Below, one piece after another: positions 56,301 to 64,000 of a stretch of 64,000 nt of DNA. How positions within the stretch are numbered: position 1 is the stretch's first letter; every line of letters starts with the position of its first letter. The stretch is from assembly GCA_910589415.1 (NCBI GenBank), contig OU342630.1:50810012-50874011 (forward strand), in the 5' to 3' direction. The notes below the pieces were generated by a model. That model ran no database searches. It saw only the letters and a list, made by a program, of their open reading frames with translations, and had not been told where the DNA came from. The translations under genes were made by a program, and so were the position numbers. The DNA is from Malachius bipustulatus. Taxonomy: Eukaryota; Arthropoda; Insecta; Coleoptera; Melyridae.

Positions 56301-59130
56301 CGATTACTCTGGAGATGGCTTCTCGGTCTTCTATAAAGAGCCATTCTAAAAAGTTTTCCTGCCTCGAGGAATCCTGTCCATTCTCTATTGTTCCTGAGCC
56401 ATAACATTTGTCTGTGGCCAACTCCACATTTTCCTACGATTTTGTCCTTCATTTACAAGTTGTAACAGGTGATATTTTCTCCGCGCAAAAATTTGTGCCG
56501 GGCTCGGTCTCCCGAAACTTGACGATTACTCTATAGAGATGGCTTCTCGGTCTTCTATAAAGAGCCATACTAAAAAGTTTTCCTGCTTCGCGGATTCCTG
56601 TCCATTCCCTAATGTTCCTGAGTCATTATAACATTTACCTGCGGCCAACTCCATATTTTCATGCTATTTTGCCCTTCATACAAGTTGTAACAGGTGACAT
56701 TTTTCTCCGTGCAAACTATATGTACCGTGCTCGGTCTCCAGAAACTTGGCGATTACTCTGGCTTCTCGGCCTTCTATAAAGAGCCATTCTAAAAAGTCTT
56801 CCTGCATCGCGGATTCCTGTCCATTCTCTAATGTTCCTGAGCCATAACATTTGTCTGCGGCCAACTCCACATTTCTCCTGCTATTTTTCCCTTCACTAAA
56901 GTTGTAACAGGTGATACTTTCTCCGCGCAAAACATGTGCCGCGCAAAGAAATGGCGATTACTCTGGAGATGGCTTCTCGGTCTTATTCTACGTATAAATA
57001 AGAGTCATTCTAAAAAGTTTTCCTGCCTATGGTTGATTCCTTCGCCAAGAACATTCTCTAATAATGTTCCTGAGCTATAACATTTTTCTATTTATTTTGT
57101 CTACGGCAAAAACTCCACGTTTTCCAGATATTTTGCCCTTCATTACGAGTTGTAACAGGTGATATTTTCTCCGCGCAAAACACGACCAAAAGCTACGCGA
57201 TTTTTTGACATTTAGTGGTTATTTGGTATCAATAATTGCCTTTCGTTAATTGCCCTTTGCAGAACCTCTTTAATTGTTAGTCATCCGCATCTCAATAAGG
57301 GCTTTCTAATCTGTTTAGCGAACCAGCTTTTAGGGTCCAACTTCCCATTCCATGGAAAAGAACTGATCAAATAAGCATTTAACCGATCGTTGCCTTAGCT
57401 TTAGGTTCAGATCATCTTTAGCAGATTAGAGATTCTTAGGAATTGTCACACAAGTTGACGTCAGCCAATCGTCTGGGATTTTTATATCATATTGAACAAG
57501 TTTTGTGATATAGTTGAAGTTCTCGTGAATTTTCTATATCAGCTTAAGTATTTTAATTCTACTGGGATTCCATCTGGGCCAGGAGCCTTTCTATTTTTGC
57601 TGTCGAAATTGCATGTATATCTCATTCTTCGTCTAAGAATTTTCGGTCCCTGTGTTGCATCTTGGTTACTCGTAAAATTCGTACTGTTTCCAAATCGTCC
57701 TTATCTCCTCTTCATCCACCACAAGGCCGTTTCGTGAGTGGAACAGTGTGTATGTTGTAGTATCCGGTGACCGCTTTAATTTTCTTATGTATCTAAGATC
57801 GTGCTTATTTTCCAGTTCCTCTATTTCCTTGCATCTGTCTCCCAACTAGTTTTCACCCTCTTTATCTCTTTTATTCTTGATGATCGGTTAATTTGATTGT
57901 GTTCAGGATTTCGTCCATTATCCACATCCATGCACCTTTTTTCTTGGCTTTTAAGTGTTAGTTACATATTTTTCTTACATACATTCCTTAGGTCTAACCA
58001 CCAAAACCCTCCCAAACTTCATTGGTAAATGACTACATGCAAAAAAAATATATTGTGTCAGAATGTCTTTGGCTATACGCTAAAAAGCTCAAAATACTCT
58101 TGCTTGAAAAAAAGTGGAGTCAACACACCAACAAAGTTGTTGAATTTTCATCAACATTTCGACAAAATACACCCAACTAAAAACCTTTCTCTATTTCTAG
58201 CAGGCGAATACATCCCCAGGTCGTTCTACATTCTTTCCCCGGAAGGGCAAGTACTGGAACGGCATCCTCTGAGAAATAAACGTGACCTGGAATCTCTATT
58301 GAGGATACGTCGGGGAGCAGGTTACAGTTCCTCCATGCCAAACGCACAGTCGGGTGGTCAAGCCAGCTCCTCCTCCTTTGCCTCTGCAAGCGGAGGAGGA
58401 ACCGCACAATCGTTCAGCTCTGCGTCTGCTGGAGCTGGAGCTGGAGGAGATGGACAGTTCGTCTTCCCCGACAGTAAGTACCAATAACTTTTTCGTACTG
58501 TGCACTGTGCAGGTATAAGAATCCATTAATTACGTGTATGTAGTCAAAATAACTCGTTTCGTAGGCACTTTATCTACTAAAACAAGAAAAATTTTTAAAA
58601 TTGTGACAGTTTTTTTAGTAAAATTCCTTCATCTTATTCATTAAGCAGGTTTAAGTAGACAGGTACCTGTCACTTATTAATTTTTTATAGATTTCTTCTC
58701 CAATTTTGACCCGTCGAACTTTAATTTCATACCATTTGGCGCGAGCGGTTTTGACGGACAATTTGGAGGGAACTTCGGTCCACCTCAAGGCTTCGGAGCA
58801 GGAATGGGATCGGGAATGCCTCCCTCGGGCGCATCAGGAATACCTCAAGGTCATGCAGGAAGCGCTGGAGGAGCCCCAAATAACGGCGGATATGACGGGT
58901 AAGCAGAAAATAATAATAACAATAAATAAAAATTCTGGTTATTTGATGGAAGTTATTTTGATTAATTATTTTACAGGCCAACACTTTTCTCGAGAATGGG
59001 CGAGGAAGAAGGAAGCGGTATTCAGGTTTCTGGGTCCGCCGCTGGGCCCCATGGCGCATTCAGTCAGACTTCATCTTCTGCTGGAAGCGATGGAAAGGTT
59101 AAATATTCTGTAAAGTCCGGAAAATATTAA
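41383..59130 (+). CDS. Secreted Gly/Ser/Ala-rich protein
   Basis: Four exons (41383-41437, 58201-58473, 58691-58898, 58977-59130) join in phase to 690 nt and 229 residues with GT-AG introns. Exon 1 encodes a signal peptide, MGIFYYILVVGALSYVTA, with a cut expected near the junction (TA-A|GEYIP). The mature start is charged (PRSFYILSPEGQVLERHPL, then KRDLESLLRIRR, which could hold a dibasic cleavage site). Next come Ser/Ala/Gly runs (SASGGG, SASAGAGAGG), an aromatic, Gly-rich middle (GFDGQFGGNFGPPQGF) and a C-terminus ending VKYSVKSGKY. There is no Cys in the mature part. Composition suggests a structural or silk/cuticle-like protein, but I recognise no family. The exon 1 link rests on the phase-1 match and the lack of another start near exon 2; the 16.8 kb intron is filled with mobile DNA. 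Confidence 0.75.
41438..42778 (+). other. Start of intron 1 of the Gly-rich protein gene
   Basis: Donor GTAAGTAAA at 41438. AT-rich, with no recognisable gene or repeat before 42779. Confidence 0.5.
42779..43560. repeat. Foldback with ~260-bp arms and CAGGGTGAGTCAATAG ends
   Basis: CAGGGTGAGTCAATAGTGAG at 42780 mirrors CTCACTATTGACTCACCCTG at 43537. The arms also share ACGACATCCCAAATCGTTTG-type and ATGTCAATACATATTG blocks in mirrored order. Non-coding. Confidence 0.8.
43941..45575. repeat. Foldback split by a non-LTR retroelement
   Basis: The left side (43941-44125: TACAGGGTGCTTC, TTTTTTGACGATATA, GTTTGAGATATAAAACT) is mirrored at 45465-45575. The segment after the left arm (44126-44370) is related to part of the foldback at 50721-51792. 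A non-LTR element lies between the arms at 44374-45373. Confidence 0.65.
44374..45373 (-). pseudogene. 5'-truncated non-LTR (LINE) retrotransposon, end of reverse transcriptase ORF
   Basis: A 242-codon frame (45373-44645) opens without ATG, as expected for 5' truncation, and has no internal stop. It matches the C-terminal part of LINE ORF2 after the catalytic region: VVKFLGFHIDQNLNWSAHTD, ISHVNYGLAVWG, LLQKRAIRILTG, SCRGHFRRLGLLTVPALYVF. The 3' UTR follows, with AATAAAG and a short (TGTAAT)n tail at 44405-44374 that marks the 3' end. Such tails and this region are common in CR1/L2/RTE-type elements; the clade is not settled. The catalytic YxDD part is absent, so it is a dead copy. Confidence 0.85.
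45674..46525. repeat. Foldback with ~400-bp arms and TACCGGGTGTCCCAGAC ends
   Basis: TACCGGGTGTCCCAGACTTA at 45674 mirrors its complement ending at 46525. The arms match closely throughout (GTTGAGAAATAACCAAG, GTCATGACTATTTTTATCT) with a short centre near 46050. It contains internal CACCCTGTATATAT / ATATATACAGGGTG sites. Confidence 0.85.
46980..47524. mobile_element. Foldback element starting TACAGGGTGTTAAG, copy B
   Basis: Same family as 18380-18860. Both arms and much of the centre match, including TTGGCAACAACGGTTTTGAT on opposite strands in the two copies. The middle has an extra ~60 bp. Non-coding. Confidence 0.85.
47525..47944. other. Intron stretch, no feature
   Basis: No gene, repeat or splice-consistent exon was recognised. 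Confidence 0.45.
47945..49628. repeat. 1.7 kb foldback with AGGGTGTATCAGAGATG ends
   Basis: AGGGTGTATCAGAGATGTTG at 47949 mirrors CAACATCTCTGATACACCCT at 49605. The first ~170 bp are well matched. The interior has internal direct copies (the AGTCAGTGGCGTGAAAGA-type block near 48565 and a diverged one near 48747). A non-repeated insert lies near 48990-49430. Confidence 0.75.
50721..51792. mobile_element. Foldback TACAGGGTGTTAAGTACC nested in the 49701-52852 element
   Basis: Arms of ~420 bp: TACAGGGTGTTAAGTACCAA at the left end and a near-complement ending at 51792. Mirrored inner blocks include TTCCTATTAACATGGG and GAGAACGGTGGCTT. Related to 43941-44370. Confidence 0.75.
51816..52063 (-). pseudogene. 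Degraded ORF end with Cys-rich and acidic tail
   Basis: On the - strand, MEDNNNLSLICGHLCDCSKD runs open for 47 codons to a stop. In a shifted frame the sequence continues as CCSDCTSRNCNN, then EKDDTDEDEDI and a stop, with one TAG just before the Cys cluster. Closely spaced Cys followed by an acidic end resemble the zinc-binding tail of some transposon proteins. The family is not recognised. Frameshift and stop mark it as dead. Confidence 0.4.
53204..53247 (-). ncRNA. Hammerhead-like motif, left arm
   Basis: On the - strand: stem I GAAUC, core CCGAAGA (one base off CUGANGA), one U, stem II GACC with GGUC, GAAACGUU, then GAUUU pairing with the first strand. The layout, including the extra U and minimal stem III, matches 35923-35971. 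The core C-for-U change should weaken or kill activity. Confidence 0.45.
53579..53624 (+). ncRNA. Hammerhead-like motif, right arm
   Basis: Mirror copy of 53204-53247: GAAUC, CCGAAAA (two bases off consensus), U, GACC/GGUC stem II, GAAACGUU, GAUUAA. Likely inactive. Confidence 0.4.
54134..56039. other. Intron stretch, no gene recognised
   Basis: AT-rich with short chance frames (for example 54386-54595). No repeat or coding motif was noticed. Confidence 0.5.
56040..57184 (-). repeat. Five-unit minisatellite, period ~220-225 bp
   Basis: The TTTTCCTGCCTCGAGGATTCC block starts at about 56129, 56354, 56576, 56796 and 57017. Units also share AACATTTGTCTGCGGCCAAC, TTGTAACAGGTGA and CTTCTCGGTCTTCTATAAAG. 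Read on the - strand, units are largely open and give repeating peptide words (VELAADKCYGSGTLENGQES, EKCHLLQLV). The unit length is mostly not a multiple of three, so no continuous protein crosses the array. It lies in intron 1 of the Gly-rich gene. Confidence 0.85.
57190..57990 (-). pseudogene. Degenerate non-LTR reverse transcriptase fragment
   Basis: On the - strand, KAPGPDGIPVEL (about 57590-57553) is the hallmark at the start of LINE reverse transcriptase. Upstream in the other frames, YIRKLKRSPDTTTY and NGLVVDEEEIRTIWKQ fit the linker before it. Downstream, KIPDDWL-like and VTIPKK-like pieces are broken by stops and frameshifts. An old Jockey/RTE-type insertion with no coding value. Confidence 0.7.
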
Positions 59131-59344
59131 ATGACTTGAACCTATGATGTACTTAAAAAAGATTCCTATACGTAATTGATGCTTTATCGTTGTTTGTTAT
59201 TAACATATTTTTATTTATGCATTTTGTATCAATTTTACAAAAATAAATTTTTTATTATTAATTAACTTATATTAAATACACATTTTACAGCCCTGGTTGC
59301 AAAAATTAGCTCACAGCATAAATATGTATATCTAATATTTCTAC
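59131..59344 (+). other. 3' UTR and poly(A) signal of the Gly-rich gene
   Basis: AATAAA at 59242-59247, 112 nt after the stop codon. The remainder is AT-rich without features. Confidence 0.6.
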
Positions 59345-60122
59345 ATACAGGGTGATTCAAAATTCGGTGCAAAGATTTTAAGGGCGTATTTTATACCAGC
59401 CAAAATAAGAAGTTTTTTTTTCATATAATCGTATGTCCTAACTTGCTTCGTTTTCTAGATACAGGGGGTAAAATTTTGAGAAAAAAAATTAGATTTTTAT
59501 CACTTTCTCAAAAACTTCTTAGCCGATTTAAATAAAATTTTATAGGCTTATTTGTTGTCATAAGGGCCTTCCTTTGATGGGAAAACATGAATTTATTATT
59601 TCCAGTGGCGTCTCAGGGGGCTCCCTGAATTAAATTAAATGAATTTCAATAATCGATGTGAATTTATTACTTGTTTTAATAGGGCCTGGCACAGATTTTG
59701 ATTTTTTTCTTGGAAACAAAGCTAGATACGAGTAAAGCTCAGGAGGCAAGAAAGTTACATTATTGACCGCTTAATCTAAAAAAAAATATAAATTGTCAAA
59801 AGAGCCTGTGGCGTACTATAATTTTACCTATAAGTTTCAAGTAGGTAGCCCCCTGAGACGCCACTGGAATTAATAAATTTATGTTATTCCCATCAAAGGA
59901 AGTTCCTTATAACGACAAATAAGCCTACCAAATTTTATTTAAATCGGCTGAAAGGTTTTTGAGTAATTAATAAAAAATCGGTTTTTTTTTTTCAAAATTT
60001 TACACCCTGTATCTAGAAAACGAAGCAAGTTAGGACATACGATCATATGAAAAAAATTTCTTATTTTTGGCTGGTAAATACGCCTTTAAAATCTTTGCAC
60101 TGAATTTTGAATCACTCTGTAT
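59345..60122. repeat. Foldback with ~300-bp arms and TACAGGGTGATTCAAAATTC ends
   Basis: The left end mirrors GAATTTTGAATCACTCTGTA at 60122. The arms share TCCTAACTTGCTTCGTTTTC, ATCGGCT and CCAGTGGCGTCTCAGGGGGC in mirrored order. Non-coding; it starts about 100 bp past the Gly-rich gene. Confidence 0.85.
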
Positions 60123-60466
60123 ATTGCTAGCGCCGGTAAGTGGAAGTTTCACACTACGGACTGAGTAAGAGAGAAAACGACTAATTCTATCTCTTTTTAG
60201 AGTACTCGATCGTTGGGCGCAAGCGTAACGGTGTGGTGGGTCGAATCAGTGAAATCTGATGCGCGCTTTGTAGGCGTGTTCAATTCTCGGACATGCGCGT
60301 AGGACTCGAAGTACTTACGAGAGAAAGATAGATGCACCGTGATGATTTCGACCCCTACTATAGCAATGTAGTAGTAGGTAGTAGTGTTAGATATATGACT
60401 CACAGTTTAATAGAATCGTTTTAAATTAAAGTTTTTTTTATGCTTTAATAATGCAAATCTGAAACA
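60123..60466. other. Intergenic, no feature
   Basis: More GC-rich than its surroundings, but no gene was recognised. The 68-codon frame on - (60197-60403) has no motif. Confidence 0.45.
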
Positions 60467-60807
60467 TAATTAGAGGTTAAACGACTTACCTGGTAAGGAA
60501 GTTCAATCCTCAATTATACGAGATGATCACGTCCGAAAATATCACCCTGTAGTGACGTTCACGAGCTCCAATAGTGCGTAATGTTTTCAGTTTTTTAAAA
60601 TCCCCAGGTAGGTACCTATTACTCACCCGCACGTCCGGCCGTTATCTGCTGTAGATAGCTCATTATCGTTCTGAGCTTTTTCAATTTTTTAGATCGTTAT
60701 CAGTTGGGTATAGGGTGCGGGTGGGTTGTGATATTTTCGGACGTGATCATCTCGTATAATTGAGGATTGAACTTCCTTACCAGGTAAGTCGTTTAACCTC
60801 TAATTAT
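60467..60807. mobile_element. 341-bp MITE with ~75-bp perfect inverted arms
   Basis: ATAATTAGAGGTTAAACGAC at 60467 mirrors its complement ending at 60807. The match is essentially perfect through GATGATCACGTCCGAAAATATCAC. AC flanks both ends. Right after it (60812-60841) GATGATCACGTCC...ATATCACCCTGTAG repeats an arm segment in direct orientation. Confidence 0.75.
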
Positions 60808-61175
60808 ACTTCGATGATCACGTCCTCAATATCACCCTGTAGATGTTTAAAGCACAACCGATCTAAAAAATATCCTGTTTCCTGGTAGGTGTTGCTTGCT
60901 GGAATATTATGGCGAATAAAATTAGGAAGCATACCTACTAACCATGCAGAGTAATATTTATTTCCGTTATCAAAGTTACATACTTTTTTCACAGAATTTA
61001 AAACCAATAATAACACTTATGTAAAACTGTGTTCCAACCAGACGAAGATTATGTAAATATTAATTACCAATTCAAGTAAATGAACTTATTTGCCTAAGTG
61101 CAAATAACTGACCTAAAATTATTGATTTGACGAAACTTGCCAGATCCTTCATTACAGGTCGATTATAATATTTAT
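60808..61175. other. Intergenic, no feature
   Basis: Apart from the direct repeat at 60812-60841, nothing was recognised. Confidence 0.45.
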
Positions 61176-62565
61176 TTACCTTTGAGTTTTCTGTCCACCC
61201 CAGTGCTGTTTTTGTAAAATGCTTTCAACACTGAGGCCTTTCGTTGCAGCAGCGGAAGTAGTTGCATGTCGCGTTCTATGCGATTTGAATTTTCTGGTAT
61301 TTATTCTGGCTTTTGGGCCAGCCTTAATGCAACGACTGATTGTTTGAATAGTCGCTGGATGATATAGCTTTTTAAAGGTAAGTAATAATTGATCTATCTC
61401 TCCTCTGAATTCTTTTGTTGAGTCTATGTAAAATATGAGTACTGACGAAGCGCATTGGTTTGACCTTTCTCTAAAATAGGGTAATGTTATTTTTGGTTGG
61501 CATTTGTTAGATGTGGAAGTTTTCATTAGATCCGTTATCACAACTTCAACTTTATCATCATTGATTATGGATTATGTTTGATAACTTGATCTTTGCTAAT
61601 TTTTGTACTCTTGGTGCCGATGATAATGCTAGAAGAAGAGTAAGTTTATAATAATCAGTTGCAAAGACAGTGATTCCAATGAATTTAGCTCAGGATTTAG
61701 AGGCTCAAGATACACTAGTATAGGGTGCAGATCTCATATCTCGTTGTACCTTGGGAATTTTGGTCCTGTTCTAAAAGCCCCTTTCAAGAATCTCATTAAT
61801 ATGGTCTGATCGGTTGGTTGTAATAATGTATTCAAGGCAGACCTATGTCTGTTAAGGGTACTGTACTTTTCCCCCTTATTATGTTCTTCCTATAAAAATT
61901 TAATTATTTTATTTGGGTCTGAATTAAATACTTCCACCCTTTCACAAAGCCACAATTTTTTGTGCGTGGAGCTATATTGCTTCAACGTCTTTTCGCTAAG
62001 AGATGGTATCATATGGTTTTTAAAGCAGTTCCAGGAACATTTTTTAAGATGTACGCTTCCCGGAAAACCGTGCTGCTCTCCGGGTAAGGCTTTCCCATAG
62101 AGGATGAGGTTGTCTCAAATAAGATGAGAGTAAAGTTTTATTAGTGTGCAAAATTGGCAACTCGCAGAAACAATCAGATTTTTCAATGCAGGACACCATG
62201 GCTGTGTTTTCCATGGTGGAAAAACAACAATATATTTTGCCTTATCAATCAAAAATTTATTTATCACCGTGGATCGGAGCGGGGAGGGCGAACTGCGTAA
62301 AAATTTATAAGTATTAGTCCATGATAATGTGAAAGCATCTACTGTTGCTGATTATGGATCTGGACGCCAAGATACAAAGTTTTGCATTTATTATTAAGGT
62401 GGGGGGCAGTTAAATTTACGTTTGATAGGCCCAGTTCAGAAACAACATTTCCAAATTTATCGCCTTATGTTTTTCAATGGCCCATGCTTGACGCCGCCTA
62501 TGCGATTTATGTAGGCTATGGCTGTAATATTAGCTTATCTTAAGAGGGTATGCCTGTTATAATAT

Positions 62566-62633
62566 ATATATTTTATTTTATTTATTTATTTATTTTATTT
62601 TATTTATTTATTTTAATTTTTTTTTTTTTCCGC
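62566..62633. repeat. TTTA-type microsatellite
   Basis: Runs of TTTA/TTTTA with a final poly-T, lying within the DIRS relic. Confidence 0.9.
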
Positions 62634-63144
62634 AAAGCCTTTTAAAATTGAACACATTCCATTGAACACATCCATGAGTTCCAGCTGATTGATATGATAA
62701 GCACTCTCCTGTAAGCTCCAAACCCCTCGGGAGTTTGTTGCACCCCCTTCTGAATTGGATGCATCGGTGCAGATTATAGTAAAATATTGTTTGTTTATTT
62801 ATTGCTCATTTTCGCATTTTTCAAGCTTTTCGACTACGAATCGATATCTATTAAGAGATAATTCAGAATAATTATCTTCTTATCATAATTTGAATTTTAT
62901 TTTTTAAGTCCTAGATATTTTCCCTTTCAAATTGTTTCACATGCACCCAACGGTAGTTACAGCATAGCTGCGACAAGAGTTATTAATTTTCAAGAACATT
63001 GGTAACTGTGAGACAATTTTTTGTTTTTCATTTGGAATTGACATTATCATCTCCTGACTATTGGAAACAAATCCTATAGAAATGTTATATTTTTACTGTG
63101 ATTTGGGCAACTTTTCTCATAATTTATAATAAAATCTAGAGATG

Positions 63145-63196
63145 TTATTTTTATTTTTATTTATTTTTATTTATTTATTTATTTATTTATTTTCTA
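63145..63196. repeat. TTTA-type microsatellite
   Basis: (TTTAT)n and (TTTA)n runs inside the reverse transcriptase part of the DIRS relic. Confidence 0.9.
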
Positions 63197-64000
63197 TCAA
63201 TCAATATCATCGATATCATATGGGTCAAGGTATATTATTGAAACATGACCCATAGATCTCAAGCGATTCACGATAGGTTTAAAATATTTTGTAAAAACAT
63301 ATGGTGCTGTCGAAAGACTATTTGGAAGGCACGTAAACCCAAAAAGGTGGTTATCGTATTTGAATTTGAAAAAATATGCATTCTTGAGATCAACCGTAGG
63401 TACTCATATAGCATCCTTCATTTATTAGGTTTTTTACAGTTCTGAAATCCTCAAGTTTAAAATGTGGACAGTTCAGATAATTATTTAGTTCTTTGAGGTT
63501 TATTTTGTGCTCCGGGAGGTCCTAAAAAGGGGGTCCCGGCTGCTTCACTGCAGTCGTTAAGTTATGTCAGAGGCCCTTATTGTGGCTACTTGAAAACTTC
63601 TGACACTTGGGCTTTACCACAGCCATATGATATTTATTTATTTTTATGAACCTATAATTCCCATTGGGTTTTATAACAATGGAGCTCAATAGCTCCAATT
63701 TCCCTAAGTTCTATAATAGACTGAAATAATTCAGAAGATGATTTTTGTATAGGAACTTTCCCTTGTTAGGTTTTTTCCTGGTTCAGCTTGCTCGGTCGCC
63801 CTTTTCGTTATTACAAAAAGCAACGTGTCCGCCTTTTATTGTACTGATATTTTTTGAACTGCGGCATTGACATCATGATTTAATTTGAATTTTCTGTGCG
63901 TAGATACTGTGTGATGCATGTCTGTCAGAATCTTTCCAGCATCCACTGTTGCAGATGTGGTCCACTAGTCAATGTTTCCGTTATTTGATAACGTTTTTGT

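Larger units (their letters stand above)
61176..63770 (-). pseudogene. Degenerate DIRS-type retrotransposon (RT - RNase H - tyrosine recombinase)
   Basis: On the - strand, right to left, pieces in shifting frames give a DIRS order. Reverse transcriptase (63770-63230): INLKELNNYLNCPHFKLED, CLPNSLSTAPYVFTK, NRLRSMGHVSIIY. RNase H (about 62790-62640): CTDASNSEGGA, RGVWSLQESAYHINQLEL. Linker: DAFTLSWTN, PPWKTQPWCPALKNL. Tyrosine recombinase (62090-61176): core-binding part with SLSEKTLKQYSS, YSTLNRHRSALN and FLKGAFRTGPKFPRYN; catalytic part with the first Arg in LLALSSAPRVQKLAK and HxxR in KSHRTRHATTSAAATKGLS. The last 121 codons (61541-61176) are open, but the C-terminal Tyr is missing. Stops and frameshifts show it is dead. 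The element may extend past the window end. Confidence 0.82.

Noticed and set aside
56270..56530. CCGAAACTTGACG blocks as further hammerhead cores
   Set aside because: They have GAAAC but no CUGANGA block or stem II at the right distance; they belong to the minisatellite unit.
58177..59059. - strand frames and the alternative + frame at 58706-59113
   Set aside because: Shadows of exons 2-4 of the Gly-rich gene; the spliced frame explains the sequence better.

Overview
The window is AT-rich, intron-bearing eukaryotic DNA that fits an insect. The evidence is short introns with GT-AG ends, AATAAA poly(A) signals, an arthropod-type initiator, Copia, DIRS and non-LTR retroelements, and many foldback or MITE-like elements ending in TACAGGGTG. 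I cannot place the insect order. No tRNA, rRNA, CRISPR array or prokaryotic feature was seen.

Four host genes are supported. INTS15 (C7orf26; Integrator subunit; + strand, three exons, 15238-16453) lies tail-to-tail with RRP7A (pre-rRNA processing; - strand, two exons, 17065-17904). An ERMP1-like gene (M28 peptidase fused to a membrane domain; + strand, eight exons, 23710-34980) carries Gln where the catalytic Glu is expected and stops short of the usual C-terminus. A gene for a secreted Gly/Ser/Ala-rich protein (+ strand, four exons, 41383-59130) has a 16.8 kb first intron. All exon joins keep phase and sum to whole codons.

Most of the rest is mobile DNA. At 1.9-13.9 kb, four copies of a PIF/Harbinger-like non-autonomous element (3-bp target duplications) include three head-to-tail copies that share single TTA spacers. 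The fourth copy is split by a Copia element with identical LTRs and 5-bp duplications. The 5' LTR of that Copia element is split in turn by a TA-flanked mariner-like element with a decayed transposase. Further on are a 400-bp hAT-like MITE (14.2 kb), a foldback cluster (18-22 kb), a 3.7 kb element with subterminal repeats (26.8-30.5 kb), a degenerate tandem array (36-39 kb), another foldback cluster (39-54 kb), a 222-bp minisatellite (56-57.2 kb), two non-LTR relics and a DIRS-type element (61.2-63.8 kb) with recognisable RT, RNase H and tyrosine recombinase.

The least expected signals are several compact hammerhead-ribozyme-like motifs. The best, at 35923-35971 on the - strand, has the full catalytic core, a 6-bp stem II and a near-perfect stem I. 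Also notable are the ERMP1 catalytic substitution, a ~500-bp near-identical inverted repeat enclosing a Cys-rich coding relic (49.7-52.9 kb), and a 550-bp near-perfect palindrome 12 bp past an ERMP1 splice donor.
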